Positions 43,236 to 53,524 of a stretch of DNA of 64,000 bases are shown here, one piece after another (position 1 is the first letter of the stretch; each line of letters begins with the position of its first letter). Location of the stretch: assembly GCA_023657425.1 (NCBI GenBank), contig JAGTJW010000003.1, positions 1 through 64,000 on the forward strand. Direction: 5' to 3'. The notes beneath the pieces were generated by a model that was not told the DNA's origin, did no database searches, and saw nothing but the letters and a program-made list of their open reading frames with translations. The translations under genes and the position numbers were made by a program. Source of the stretch: Ideonella sp. WA131b (lineage in GTDB: Bacteria; Pseudomonadota; Gammaproteobacteria; Burkholderiales; Burkholderiaceae_C).

Positions 43236-45320
43236 ATGAACCGCCCCGCCTTCAACCCGCGGCGCTCGCGCCTGGCCGCGGCCGCCGCGCTGGCCGCCGC
43301 CGCTTGCGGCCCGCTGGCCGCGTATGTCCAGTCTGCTAACGCCCAGACCGCAGCCGCCCAGACCGCCGAGCCCGTCGTCATCACCGCCAACCCGCTGGGC
43401 CGCGCCGACCCCGCCCGCCCCACCGCCATGCTCACCGGTGAGGCCCTGCTGCTGCGCCGCGCCGGCACGCTGGGCGAGACGCTCGACGGCCTGGCCGGCG
43501 TGGCCGGCAGCGGCTTCGGCCCCAACGCCAGCCGCCCGGTGATCCGCGGGCTCGACGGCGATCGCATCCGGTTGCTCGACAACGGCGCCGGCCTCGTCGA
43601 CGCCAGCAACCTGAGCTTCGACCACGCCGTGGCCATCGACCCGCTGGTGGTCGAGCGCATCGAGGTGCTGCGCGGCCCGGCGGCGCTGCTGTACGGCGGC
43701 AACGCCACGGGTGGCGTCGTCAACGCCATCGACAACCGCATCCCGCGCGAGCGCCTCAGCGGCCTGGCCGGTCGTGCCGAACTGCGTCTGGGTGGCGCGG
43801 CGTCCGAGCGCGGTGGTGCCGCGGTGCTGGAGGGCGGCGCCGGCGGCCTGGCCTGGCACGTGGATGTCGCGTCGCGCAAGGCCGACGACCCGCGCACGCC
43901 GCGCTTCACGCCCGTGGCCGACGGCGAGCCGCTGGAACCGGCCACCCGCGTGCGCAACGCGGCGTCTGACAGCCGGGCCGGCGCCGTGGGCGCGGCCTGG
44001 GTGTCGGGCAGCGGCTACCTGGGCCTGTCGCTGGACCGCATGGACCACGACTACGGCGTCACCGTCGAGCCCGACGTCACGATCCGGATGCTGCGCGAGC
44101 GCGTGGCACTGGCGGGCGAGTGGCGGGCGCTGCCGGGGCCTCTCTCGGCGTTCGCCAGCGTCTCGCTCAAGGCCTCGCGCACGCGCTACGCGCACGAAGA
44201 GATCGAAGGCAGCGGCGAGGTCGGCACGCGCTTCTCGAGCCTGGGCGACGAACTGCGCGCCGAGGTCCGCCACAAGCCGCTGGCCGGGCTGGAAGGCGTG
44301 TTCGGTGTGCAGACCGAGCAGCTAGACTTCTCGGCGCTCGGCGAAGAGGCCTTCGTGCCGGGCACGCTGACGAAGAGCAACGCCGTGTTCCTGCTCGAGG
44401 AGTTCACGCTCGGCTCCACCACCTTCAGCGCCGGCCTGCGCAGCGAGCGCGTGACGGTGTCGTCCAACGGCGATGCGCCCGATGCCGCCGAGCCGCGCTT
44501 CGGCGCGGCGCAGTCGCGCAGCTTCTCGCCCTCGAGCCTGTCACTCGGCGCGCGCGTCGAACTCGGCGGCGGCTGGCAGGCGCTGGGGCAGGTGGGCCGC
44601 ACGCAACGTGCGCCGGCCTACTACGAGCTGTATGCCGACGGCCTGCACCTGGCCACCGCGGCTTACGAGATCGGCGACCCGTCGCTCGGCCTGGAGTCGA
44701 GTCGCCACGTCGAATTCGGCCTCGCGTTCCGCAGTGCCGGCCACAAGCTGGCGGTCAACGTGTTCTCGACGCGCTTCAGCCGGTACATCGCGCTGCGCGA
44801 CACCGGCGACGTGGTCACGCTGCCGGCAGAGGAACCCGGCGAGCCCGACATCGAGGTGCCCGAGTACCGCTTCGAAGGCGTGCGCGCGCGGCTCGTGGGT
44901 GCCGAGATCGAGGCCGCGACAACGTTCTCGCTGGCCGGCTCGCCGCTGCAGCTGAGCAGCACGCTGGATCTGGTGCGTGGCGACGACCTCGACCGCAAGG
45001 AGCCGCTGCCGCGCCTGCCGCCGCTGCGCCTGCGCGTCGGCGCCGCGTGGACGCTGGGCGCCACCACGGTGGGCGCCGACATCCGCCACGCCGCCCGCCA
45101 GGGCCGCGTGCCGGCCACCGACACGGCCACGCCCTCGGCCACGGTGCTGGACCTGTGGCTGCGCGGGCGCGTGGCGGCGCTGCCGGGCCTGAGCTGGTAC
45201 GCAAAGCTGGCCAACGCCACCGACGAGCTGGCCTTCAACGCGGCCGCGGTGGCCACGGTGCGGGGCCTGTCGCCGGCGCCGGGCCGGGCGCTGTCGGCCG
45301 GTGTGCAGTGGCGCTGGTGA
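43236..45320 (+). CDS. znuD: TonB-dependent receptor, ZnuD-like (zinc)
   Basis: A 694-residue outer-membrane receptor. A signal peptide (to about residue 36) and a plug domain (LGETLDGLAGVAGSGFGPNASRPVIRGLDGDRIRLLDN, IEVLRGPAALLYGGNATGGVVN) precede a beta-barrel ending in aromatic VQWRW. Barrel segments AHEEIEGSGEVGTRFSSLG, LDFSALGEEAFVP and RAPAYYELYADGLHLATAAYEIG match what I remember of the ZnuD zinc/haem receptor subfamily. The neisserial His-rich loops are not present; the His cluster sits instead in the small protein upstream. It needs energy from TonB-ExbB-ExbD, encoded elsewhere in this window. No Zur box was recognised. Confidence 0.82.
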   Translation: MNRPAFNPRRSRLAAAAALAAAACGPLAAYVQSANAQTAAAQTAEPVVITANPLGRADPARPTAMLTGEALLLRRAGTLGETLDGLAGVAGSGFGPNASRPVIRGLDGDRIRLLDNGAGLVDASNLSFDHAVAIDPLVVERIEVLRGPAALLYGGNATGGVVNAIDNRIPRERLSGLAGRAELRLGGAASERGGAAVLEGGAGGLAWHVDVASRKADDPRTPRFTPVADGEPLEPATRVRNAASDSRAGAVGAAWVSGSGYLGLSLDRMDHDYGVTVEPDVTIRMLRERVALAGEWRALPGPLSAFASVSLKASRTRYAHEEIEGSGEVGTRFSSLGDELRAEVRHKPLAGLEGVFGVQTEQLDFSALGEEAFVPGTLTKSNAVFLLEEFTLGSTTFSAGLRSERVTVSSNGDAPDAAEPRFGAAQSRSFSPSSLSLGARVELGGGWQALGQVGRTQRAPAYYELYADGLHLATAAYEIGDPSLGLESSRHVEFGLAFRSAGHKLAVNVFSTRFSRYIALRDTGDVVTLPAEEPGEPDIEVPEYRFEGVRARLVGAEIEAATTFSLAGSPLQLSSTLDLVRGDDLDRKEPLPRLPPLRLRVGAAWTLGATTVGADIRHAARQGRVPATDTATPSATVLDLWLRGRVAALPGLSWYAKLANATDELAFNAAAVATVRGLSPAPGRALSAGVQWRW

Positions 45321-45330
45321 TGCAGCGGGT

Positions 45331-45963
45331 TCAGGGCGCGAGCCGCTCGCGCACCCAGGCGCCGCCATCCAGGCGGTAGCGCAGGCGGTCGTGCAGGCGG
45401 CTCTTGCGGCCCTGCCAGAACTCCCAGCGGTCGGGCACGAGGCGGTAGCCGCCCCAGTGCGGCGGCCGCGGCGGGTTCAGGCCGTGGGTCAGCGCTGCCT
45501 TGGCCGCGGCGGTGACGAGCACCGTGCGCGACTCGATCACCTGGCTCTGCGGCGAGGCCCAGGCGCCCAGGCGCGAGTCGAGCGGGCGGCTGGCGTAGTA
45601 GGCGTCGGACTCGTCCGCGCCGGCCTTCTCCACCCGGCCCTCGATGCGCACCACGCGCTCGAGCTCCGCCCAGTGGAACTGCAGCGCGGCGAAAGGATGC
45701 GCCGCCAGCTCGCGGCCCTTGCGGCTGTCGTAGTTGGTGTACCAGACGATGCCGCGCTCGTCGCAGCCCTTGATCAGCACCACGCGCGTCGACGGCCGGC
45801 CGTCGGCGCCCACGGTGGCCAGTGTCATGGCGTTGGGCTCGGGCAGCTGGGCTGCCAGGGCCTGGTCGAGCCAGGTGCGGAACTGCTGCAGTGGGTCGGC
45901 CGCGGAGGCGTTTTCGTCGAGCTCGTCGCGTTCGTAGCTCTTGCGCAGGTCGGCGATGTTCAT
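45331..45963 (-). CDS. pdxH: Pyridoxamine 5'-phosphate oxidase
   Basis: A 210-residue FMN enzyme that oxidises pyridoxine or pyridoxamine 5'-phosphate to pyridoxal phosphate. Family motifs include [57 protein letters not shown] and the C-terminal W-x-R-x-R-L-x-P (WVRERLAP). The start at 45963 ([11 protein letters not shown]) is characteristic; the upstream ATG adds 11 residues with no family match. It is convergent with the znuD-like gene, ten bases away. A 159-base region without features separates it from the divergent mocA-like gene. Confidence 0.92.
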   Translation of the reverse strand: MNIADLRKSYERDELDENASAADPLQQFRTWLDQALAAQLPEPNAMTLATVGADGRPSTRVVLIKGCDERGIVWYTNYDSRKGRELAAHPFAALQFHWAELERVVRIEGRVEKAGADESDAYYASRPLDSRLGAWASPQSQVIESRTVLVTAAAKAALTHGLNPPRPPHWGGYRLVPDRWEFWQGRKSRLHDRLRYRLDGGAWVRERLAP

Positions 45964-46122
45964 GCGGCCCAGTATAGGAAGCGGGCCACGGGGCATCCCC
46001 TTACGGAAAACGACTTAGGTGGAGCCCCCACTTCAAGCGGCGGCGGTGCGTCGCCATCCTGAGCCCCAAGGAGGACGCCGGCATCCCGCCCGCAAGGCGA
46101 GCCAGCCGGCGCCAACAACAGC

Positions 46123-46725
46123 ATGAACGCCCGCCCCACCCTCATCGTGCCCGCCGCGGGCCGCGGCAGCCGCTTTCTCGGCGCCGGCGGCCCGGGCCAC
46201 AAGCTCGAGCAGCCGCTGGACGGCCGCACGGTGCTGGAGTGCACGCTGCGCGCGGCGCTGGCCTCGCAGCTGCCCTGCCTGGTGGTGACGACGGCCGAGC
46301 TGGCGCCGCTGGCGGCGCGGCAACTCGCACGCCGCGACATCCTGGTGCTGAGCGCCGGCGAGGCCGCGCGCGGCATGGGCTACAGCATCGCCGCCGGCGT
46401 GGCCGAGCGCTCCGCCTCCGCCGGCTGGCTGGTGCTGCCGGCCGACATGCCGCGGGTGCGGCCTGCATCCTTGCAGGCCGTGGCCGCGAGCCTGGCGCAG
46501 CAGATCGTGGTGTTCGCGCAGCACCAGGGGCGTCGCGGCCACCCGGTGGGCTTTGCGGCCGAGCTGTACTCCGAGCTCGTGCAGCTCGACGGCGACGACG
46601 GCGCGCGCCGCATCGTGGCGCGCTACCCAGGCGTGGGCGTGGAGCTCGACGACCCCGGCGTGCTGCAGGACGTCGACACGCCGGGCGATCTGGCGGCGCT
46701 GGCGCAGGCCGCCGCGAAGTCCTAG
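46123..46725 (+). CDS. MobA/MocA-like nucleotidyltransferase
   Basis: A 200-residue NTP-transferase-domain protein. The N-terminal VPAAGRGSRFLG...GHKLEQPL motif binds the nucleotide, VLPADMPRVRP holds the metal Asp, and RRGHPVGF matches the MocA/NboR group. The likely reaction is transfer of CMP to molybdopterin (molybdenum cofactor cytidylyltransferase) or a related nucleotidylation; no molybdoenzyme genes are adjacent, so the assignment stays at family level. Its stop overlaps the chaC stop on the opposite strand in a CTAG palindrome. Confidence 0.75.
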   Translation: MNARPTLIVPAAGRGSRFLGAGGPGHKLEQPLDGRTVLECTLRAALASQLPCLVVTTAELAPLAARQLARRDILVLSAGEAARGMGYSIAAGVAERSASAGWLVLPADMPRVRPASLQAVAASLAQQIVVFAQHQGRRGHPVGFAAELYSELVQLDGDDGARRIVARYPGVGVELDDPGVLQDVDTPGDLAALAQAAAKS

Positions 46726-47378
46726 GCCAGCCCCTCGCGCCGCGCCAGCGCCATCAAGCGCTCGATCTCGCGGTCGTGCACGCCGCGTTCACGCAGCGCC
46801 GCGGCGGTCTCGGCCAGGTACGCCATCGTCGTTCCGTAGCGGCCGCGCGCGTGGCGCAGGATGTGGCAGACCTCGTGGTCGGGCAGGCGCGGCAGGCAGG
46901 CCTCGCTGCGGCGGCTGAGCGTGAAGGCCAGCGCCACCACTGGGCCTTGCGGCGTGCGGCAGGGCAGCAGGCGCGGGTCGTAGACGCCGGTGGGCATCTC
47001 GCGGTCCCAGAGCTTCTCGAGCTCGGCCTCGGCGTTCTCGGGGCGCATGCGGTAGACGACGCCGCGGCAGGCGCCGCCCGGCAGCAGCGCGAACACCAGG
47101 CCCGGCTGCTGTGGCGTGCCGCGGTTCACGCGCGAGCGCATGCGCAGCGCGCGGTGCCAGCCGTGCACCAGGGCAGGGCGGTGCTCGGCGGCGTCGAACT
47201 CCGGCCGCCAGATCAGCGAGGCGTAGCCGAAGATCCACCACTGCGCATGGCCCCGCCACTGCTGGCGCAGCGTCTGCAGCGCGGCGCCGGGGTCGCGGAC
47301 GGTGAGGCGGGCCAGGTCGAGGGGCGGCGTCACGATGGGATCGGTTGTTGCAAGAGGCGCGCCTGCGGGGCCGCACAT
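46722..47378 (-). CDS. chaC: Glutathione-specific gamma-glutamylcyclotransferase
   Basis: A 218-residue ChaC-type enzyme that cleaves glutathione to 5-oxoproline and Cys-Gly. WWIFGYASLIWRPEF forms the substrate loop, REMPTGVYDPRLLP carries the catalytic Glu region, and the C-terminal RYGTTMAYLAETAAALRERGVHD is typical. The start is uncertain: ATG 47378 is used, while a GTG at 47333 (VTPPLDLARL) would remove a 15-residue unconserved leader. It shares a 63-base divergent gap with edd and overlaps the mocA-like gene by four bases at the 3' ends. Confidence 0.85.
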   Translation of the reverse strand: MCGPAGAPLATTDPIVTPPLDLARLTVRDPGAALQTLRQQWRGHAQWWIFGYASLIWRPEFDAAEHRPALVHGWHRALRMRSRVNRGTPQQPGLVFALLPGGACRGVVYRMRPENAEAELEKLWDREMPTGVYDPRLLPCRTPQGPVVALAFTLSRRSEACLPRLPDHEVCHILRHARGRYGTTMAYLAETAAALRERGVHDREIERLMALARREGLA

Positions 47379-47441
47379 GCGCGCCCTCGAGTCGGCGGGC
47401 GAGAGTCTGCGTCATTGACGATGTAACTCGGTTTCTTCAGA

Positions 47442-49298
<1,857 letters not shown>

Positions 49299-49305
49299 AC
49301 GTGCC

Positions 49306-49390
49306 CCCAAGCTCGCTGACGCTCGCTACCCCCCGAGGGGGCCGCCCGCCGGCGGACCGGCACAGCCGGATCCGCGGCGGTGGCTTGATC
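49306..49390. repeat. Dispersed Burkholderiales-type intergenic repeat between edd and eda
   Basis: The spacer contains CAAGCTCGCTGACGCTCGC, then C6-GA-G5 (49329-49341), GCCCGCCGGCGGACC and CCGGCACAGCCGG, a chain of short palindromes ending in GGCTTGATCC. From memory, near-identical spacers recur between genes in Comamonadaceae and Rubrivivax/Leptothrix genomes. It can fold into several hairpins and may attenuate edd readthrough or stabilise the mRNA end; no coding potential is seen. No second copy was noticed in this window. Confidence 0.6.
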
Positions 49391-49404
49391 CGAAAGTGAA
49401 CCCC

Positions 49405-50034
49405 ATGCTCGACACCCGAAGCCTCGCCAGCCACGGCCCCGTGATCCCCGTGATCGTCATCCAGCGCCTGGAGCAGGCCGTGCCGCTGGCGCGCGCGCTG
49501 GTGGAAGGCGGCGTCAAGGTGCTGGAGGTGACGCTGCGCACGCCGGTGGCGCTGGCCGCGATCGAGGCCATTGCGCGCGCGGTGCCCGAGGCCGTGGTGG
49601 GCGCTGGCACGCTGCGGCTGCCGGCCGACGCCCAGGCCGCGCGCGATGCCGGCAGCGTGTTCGCCGTGAGCCCGGGCTACACCGCCGAGCTGGGCGCCGC
49701 TTGCCGGGCCGCCGGTCTGCCGCTGCTGCCCGGCGTGGCCACCGGCAGCGAGGTGATGGCCGCGATGGCCGACGGCCTGGATTTCCTGAAGTTCTTCCCG
49801 GCGGTGCAGGCCGGCGGCATCCCGATGCTCAAGGCGCTGGCCGGGCCGTTCCCGGACATCGCCTTCTGCCCCACCGGCGGCATCACGCCCGAGACGGCGC
49901 CGCAGTTCCTGGCGCTGCCCAACGTCAAGGTCTGCGGCGGTTCGTGGCTGACCCCGGCCGATGCGGTGGAGCAGGGCGACTGGCCCCGCATCACGCGGCT
50001 GGCGCGCGAGGCGCAGGCGCTGCGGCAAGGCTGA
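49405..50034 (+). CDS. eda: KDPG/KHG aldolase
   Basis: A 209-residue class I aldolase that splits 2-keto-3-deoxy-6-phosphogluconate into pyruvate and glyceraldehyde 3-phosphate. VIPVIVIQRLEQAVPLARALVEGGVKVLEVTLRTP and VGAGTLRLPADAQAARDAGSVFAVSPG are family segments, and LDFLKFFPAVQAGG carries the Schiff-base Lys; FCPTGGITPETA follows. ATG 49405 is preferred, with GTG 49396 three codons upstream as an alternative. It follows edd and probably shares its transcript despite the repeat in between. It is convergent with paiB, 36 bases away. Confidence 0.93.
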   Translation: MLDTRSLASHGPVIPVIVIQRLEQAVPLARALVEGGVKVLEVTLRTPVALAAIEAIARAVPEAVVGAGTLRLPADAQAARDAGSVFAVSPGYTAELGAACRAAGLPLLPGVATGSEVMAAMADGLDFLKFFPAVQAGGIPMLKALAGPFPDIAFCPTGGITPETAPQFLALPNVKVCGGSWLTPADAVEQGDWPRITRLAREAQALRQG

Positions 50035-50070
50035 AGGCGCGGCAGGTCGTGGACCGCGGCGCTGCGGCGA

Positions 50071-50706
50071 TCAACGCGGCGGCGTACCGCCCGCGGCCAC
50101 GAGGTGGGCCATCTCGGCCTGCCCGGGGTCGGCCGCCAGGCCCGCGGCCACGCCCGCCCGGTCGACGTCGTCGCGGTTCTGGCTGACCTTCCACTTGCCC
50201 ACCAGCTCGGCCACCTCGATGCGGATGCCGACGATGGCGCCGAGCATCTGCTGCACATAGTCGTCGGGCGCGTCGTGCACGGCCCAGGGCCGGGCGCGCG
50301 GGCCCTCGTGGGTGTCGGTGAGCAGGCCCACCAGCTCGCGCAGCCAGGGTGCGTCGTCCACGGCGTGCAGCGTGCCGCGGGCCTGCACCACGGTGTAGTT
50401 CCAGGTCGGCACCACCTTGCCGTGGCGCGGCTTGCTGGCGTACCAGCTCGGGGTCACGTAGGCCTGCGGGCCGTGGAACAGCACCAGCACCGCGTGGCCG
50501 TCGGCATGGCGCCACAGCGGGTTGGCGCGGGCCACGTGGCCGCGAAGTTCGGTGCTGCTTTCGTCTGCAATGTGAAGGCGCAGCGGCACCAGGTCGGCCG
50601 TCGTGCCATCGGGCGAGGGCGTCACCAGCGTGGCCAGCGGGTGCGTCGCCATCAGCGCGTGCAGCGCCGTGGTGTCGTGCTGCGCGAAATGGGCCGGCAG
50701 GTACAT
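50071..50706 (-). CDS. paiB: PaiB-type FMN-binding protein
   Basis: A 211-residue split-barrel FMN-binding protein of the PaiB family, annotated as a negative regulator of sporulation and protease genes in Bacillus. Typical segments are MYLPAHFAQHD, HVARANPLWRH, VLFHGPQAYVTPSWYASK and VPTWNYTVVQARG. In Gram-negatives its role is unclear, and enzymatic flavin chemistry is as likely as regulation. It is the last gene of a long minus-strand run, 16 bases after gloA. Confidence 0.82.
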   Translation of the reverse strand: MYLPAHFAQHDTTALHALMATHPLATLVTPSPDGTTADLVPLRLHIADESSTELRGHVARANPLWRHADGHAVLVLFHGPQAYVTPSWYASKPRHGKVVPTWNYTVVQARGTLHAVDDAPWLRELVGLLTDTHEGPRARPWAVHDAPDDYVQQMLGAIVGIRIEVAELVGKWKVSQNRDDVDRAGVAAGLAADPGQAEMAHLVAAGGTPPR

Positions 50707-50722
50707 CGAAGGCCCGCGTCGA

Positions 50723-51127
50723 TCAGGCGGCGGCTCGCCGCTCGATCAATTCGATCTTGTAGCCGTCGGGGTCGGTGATGAAGGCAATGACGGTGCTGCC
50801 GCCCTTCACAGGCCCGGGCTCGCGCGTGATGGCGCCGCCCAGGGCCTGGGCCTTCTCGCGCAGGCCGGCGCAGGTGGCGGCCACGTCGCGCACGCCGATG
50901 GCGATGTGGCCGTAGGCCGTGCCGAGCTCGTAGCGCTCGACGCCGTAGTTGTAGGTGAGCTCGATCTCGGCGTGCTCGGGGTTGCTGCCGTAGCCGACGA
51001 ACGCGAGGTCGTACTGCTGATCGGGCCGCTTCGTGGTGCGCAGCAGCGTCATGCCGAGCACCTGGGTGTAGAAGTCGACGGCGCGTTGCAGGTCGCCGAC
51101 CCGCAGCATGGTGTGGAGGATGCGCAT
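50723..51127 (-). CDS. gloA: Lactoylglutathione lyase (glyoxalase I)
   Basis: A 134-residue vicinal-oxygen-chelate enzyme that isomerises the methylglyoxal-glutathione hemithioacetal to S-lactoylglutathione. The start [43 protein letters not shown] and [11 protein letters not shown] contain the expected His/Glu metal ligands; the length suggests the Ni2+-type bacterial form. It is preceded by the GDT1 gene, nine bases away, and followed by paiB. With KefFC in the same window it forms part of an electrophile-defence set, though not one operon. Confidence 0.9.
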   Translation of the reverse strand: MRILHTMLRVGDLQRAVDFYTQVLGMTLLRTTKRPDQQYDLAFVGYGSNPEHAEIELTYNYGVERYELGTAYGHIAIGVRDVAATCAGLREKAQALGGAITREPGPVKGGSTVIAFITDPDGYKIELIERRAAA

Positions 51128-51136
51128 GGCCAGGGA

Positions 51137-51712
51137 TTATCCCGGCAGCCCCAGCAGCACCGCCACGCCCAGGCCGAGAAACACCACCGCGGCGATGCGG
51201 TGCACCCAGGCGATGGGCACGCGCTTGAGCAGCGCGTCGCCCAACCACAGCGCCGGCGCGTTGGCCAGCATCATGCCCAGCGTGGTGCCGGCGGTCACCA
51301 CCACCGGCGCGTCGAAGCGCGCCGCCAGCATCACCGTGGCGATCTGGGTCTTGTCGCCCATCTCGGCCAGGAAGAAAGCGATCACGGTCAGGCCGAACAC
51401 GCCCCAGCGGCCGGTGCCTGCGCCCTCGACCTCTTCGCCCGCGTCGTCGGGCTTGAGCATCCACAGCGCCACGGCGATGAAGCTGAGGCCGAGGATCCAG
51501 CGCATCAGCTCGGGGCTCAGCCAGCGCGTCACCAGCGTACCGAGCGCGGCCGCTCCCGCATGGTTGGCCAGCGTGGCCACCAGGATGCCGGCGGCGATGG
51601 TCCAGGGCTGGCGCCAGCGCGCCACCAGCAGCAGCGCCAGCAGTTGCGTCTTGTCGCCCATCTCCCCAAGGGCGACAACGCCGGTGCTGACGGCGAAGGC
51701 TTCGAGGCTCAA
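51137..51712 (-). CDS. GDT1/TMEM165 (UPF0016) family manganese exporter-like protein
   Basis: A 191-residue membrane protein with six helices in two repeats, each with the E-x-G-D-K-T motif (ALGEMGDKTQLLALLL and LAEMGDKTQIATVML). Bacterial relatives (MneA, Mnx) export Mn2+ and plant and yeast relatives move Mn2+/Ca2+, so Mn2+ export is likely. A cytoplasmic loop rich in Asp/Glu joins the halves. It lies seven bases after the SDR gene. No yybP-ykoY-type manganese riboswitch space is available upstream because the preceding gene abuts it. Confidence 0.85.
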   Translation of the reverse strand: MSLEAFAVSTGVVALGEMGDKTQLLALLLVARWRQPWTIAAGILVATLANHAGAAALGTLVTRWLSPELMRWILGLSFIAVALWMLKPDDAGEEVEGAGTGRWGVFGLTVIAFFLAEMGDKTQIATVMLAARFDAPVVVTAGTTLGMMLANAPALWLGDALLKRVPIAWVHRIAAVVFLGLGVAVLLGLPG

Positions 51713-51719
51713 GCGGTGC

Positions 51720-52529
51720 TCAGACCGGCACGGTGTAGTTCAGCGTCATGCGTCCGCCGTCGACGACGACGATCTCGCCGGTCATGTAGCTGGCGGCGTC
51801 CGACAGCAGGAAGGCGCAGACGTCGGCGATCTCGGAAGGCTCGCCCAGGCGCTTCATGGGCGTGCGGCTGAGGATGCGCGTCTTGGCCTCGTCGCTGGTG
51901 AGCACCGCGCTGCGGGCCAGCTCGGTGGCGATGGTGCCCGGCGCCACGGCGTTGACGCGCACGCCCTGGTCGGCGAGTGCCAGCGCCATCACGCGCGTGA
52001 GCTGGTTGATGGCGCCCTTGCTGGCGTTGTAGCTGGCGATGCTGGGGATGGCCAGCGTGCCGTTGACGCTGCTCATGTGGACGATGGCGCCGCAGCCCTG
52101 GCCCTGGGGAACGCCGCCGCGCGCCACCATGTGCCGCGCCACGGCCTGGCCCACGAGGAAGCTGCCCTTGAGGTTGACGGCGATCACCGCGTCCCAGTCG
52201 GCCTCCGCGATGTCGAGGAAGGGCGCAGCGCGGAAGATGCCGGCGTTGTTGACGAGCCCGTCGACGTGGCCGAAGCGCGCCACGGTGGCGGCCAGCGCGG
52301 CGTCGACCTCGGCCTTGTCGGCGACGTTGCAGTGCTGGTAGTCCACGGCGGCGCCGCCGGCCGCGAGCTCGGCCACCAGCGCCTGGCCCGGGCCGTCGGC
52401 CACGTCCCACAGCGCCACGGCGGCGCCGTCGGCAACGAGCCGGCGCACGCAGGCCTCGCCGATGCCCTGCGCGGCGCCGGTGACGACGACGACGCGGCCC
52501 TGCAGGCCGAAGTGCACGCGGTGCGTCAT
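51720..52529 (-). CDS. Short-chain dehydrogenase/reductase
   Basis: A 269-residue classical SDR oxidoreductase. VVVTGAAQGIGEACVRRL binds NAD(P), LVNNAGIF follows, and the catalytic set is Ser (VHMSSVNG), Tyr and Lys (SYNASKGAI). VNAVAPGTIATELARS and the C-terminal SYMTGEIVVVDGG are typical of FabG-like alcohol dehydrogenases. The substrate is not predictable. The start at 52529 is 11 bases after the MBL hydrolase stop, and the next gene begins seven bases after this stop; all read in the same direction. Confidence 0.87.
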   Translation of the reverse strand: MTHRVHFGLQGRVVVVTGAAQGIGEACVRRLVADGAAVALWDVADGPGQALVAELAAGGAAVDYQHCNVADKAEVDAALAATVARFGHVDGLVNNAGIFRAAPFLDIAEADWDAVIAVNLKGSFLVGQAVARHMVARGGVPQGQGCGAIVHMSSVNGTLAIPSIASYNASKGAINQLTRVMALALADQGVRVNAVAPGTIATELARSAVLTSDEAKTRILSRTPMKRLGEPSEIADVCAFLLSDAASYMTGEIVVVDGGRMTLNYTVPV

Positions 52530-52540
52530 GCGAGGGCCCC

Positions 52541-53524
52541 TCAGCCGCGTGCCGGGCGGTCCAGCCACACGGCCATGCCCTGGGCGTTGAGTTCGAGGTC
52601 GATGGCCAGCAGCTCGGCGATGCGGGCCTCGGTGAAGCCGACGCCGTGCCTGCGCAGGCTGCGCGTGAAGATGTCGAGCTGGCCGCGCTTGAGCGCCTCG
52701 TGGCGGGCGAGGGTGTCGCCCTCGCCGCGTTGGCTCTCGCCCAGGGCCACCATCTCGTCGAGCAGCCCGAGCAGCAGCCGCCCGAGCCGCGGCACGTCGC
52801 CGTTCTCGCCGATGCAACCGCAGTGCGTGAGGTACATGGCGCGTGGCGCCTGCGCCAGCAGCCGTTCGATCGAGCCGCGCAGCGCCTCGGGCTCGAACTG
52901 CACCGGCGTCGAGGTGGGCACGATCCAGGCCCCGTTTTCGGTGTCGAACTCGCGGTAGCTCAAGCCGAAGGTGTCGCCGGTGAACCAGCCCTGCGTCAGC
53001 GGGTCCCAGATGCACTGGTGGTGGCGCGCGTGGCCGGGCGTGTCGGCGACCACGAGGCCGCGGCCCGCCCAGTCGAGCACCTGGCCGTCATGCGATGCGC
53101 GCACGCGGTGCGCCGGCACGGGCGTGACCTGGCCGTAGCTGCGCGCCATCTCGGCCTCGCCATACACCGCCGTGGCGCCGGCCCACAGCGCCGAGGGGTC
53201 GACCATGTGGCGCTCGCCGCGCGGGTGCACGAGCATCGTCGCGTTGGGCAGCGCGGCCATCAGCGAGCCGGCGCCGCCGGCGTGATCCAGGTGCACGTGG
53301 GTCGGGATCACCCAGTCCACGGCCTCGGGCGCCAGGCCGAGGGCCTCGAGCGCGCCCAGCAGGCGCGGCAGCGCGAAGTGCGTGCCGGTGTCGATGAAAG
53401 CTGCACGGCCCTCATGCACCACCAGCCAGGCGGCGTCGAAGTGGTCGCGGTGGAAGCCGGTGTCGATGGCGTGCACGCCGCCGCCCACGGCGTGCAGCCA
53501 GCGGGGCTGCGAAGCAGACCTCAT
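52541..53524 (-). CDS. MBL-fold metallo-hydrolase
   Basis: A 327-residue metallo-beta-lactamase-fold hydrolase. THVHLDHAGG supplies the metal-binding His-x-His-x-Asp-His signature; HPRGERHMVDP, TPGHARHHQCIW and GDTFG provide further His and Asp ligands. The C-terminal third is helical. The substrate is unknown; relatives include glyoxalase II-like and quorum-quenching lactonases. Its ATG overlaps the stop of the upstream TPR gene (TGATG), so translation is coupled. Confidence 0.85.
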   Translation of the reverse strand: MRSASQPRWLHAVGGGVHAIDTGFHRDHFDAAWLVVHEGRAAFIDTGTHFALPRLLGALEALGLAPEAVDWVIPTHVHLDHAGGAGSLMAALPNATMLVHPRGERHMVDPSALWAGATAVYGEAEMARSYGQVTPVPAHRVRASHDGQVLDWAGRGLVVADTPGHARHHQCIWDPLTQGWFTGDTFGLSYREFDTENGAWIVPTSTPVQFEPEALRGSIERLLAQAPRAMYLTHCGCIGENGDVPRLGRLLLGLLDEMVALGESQRGEGDTLARHEALKRGQLDIFTRSLRRHGVGFTEARIAELLAIDLELNAQGMAVWLDRPARG

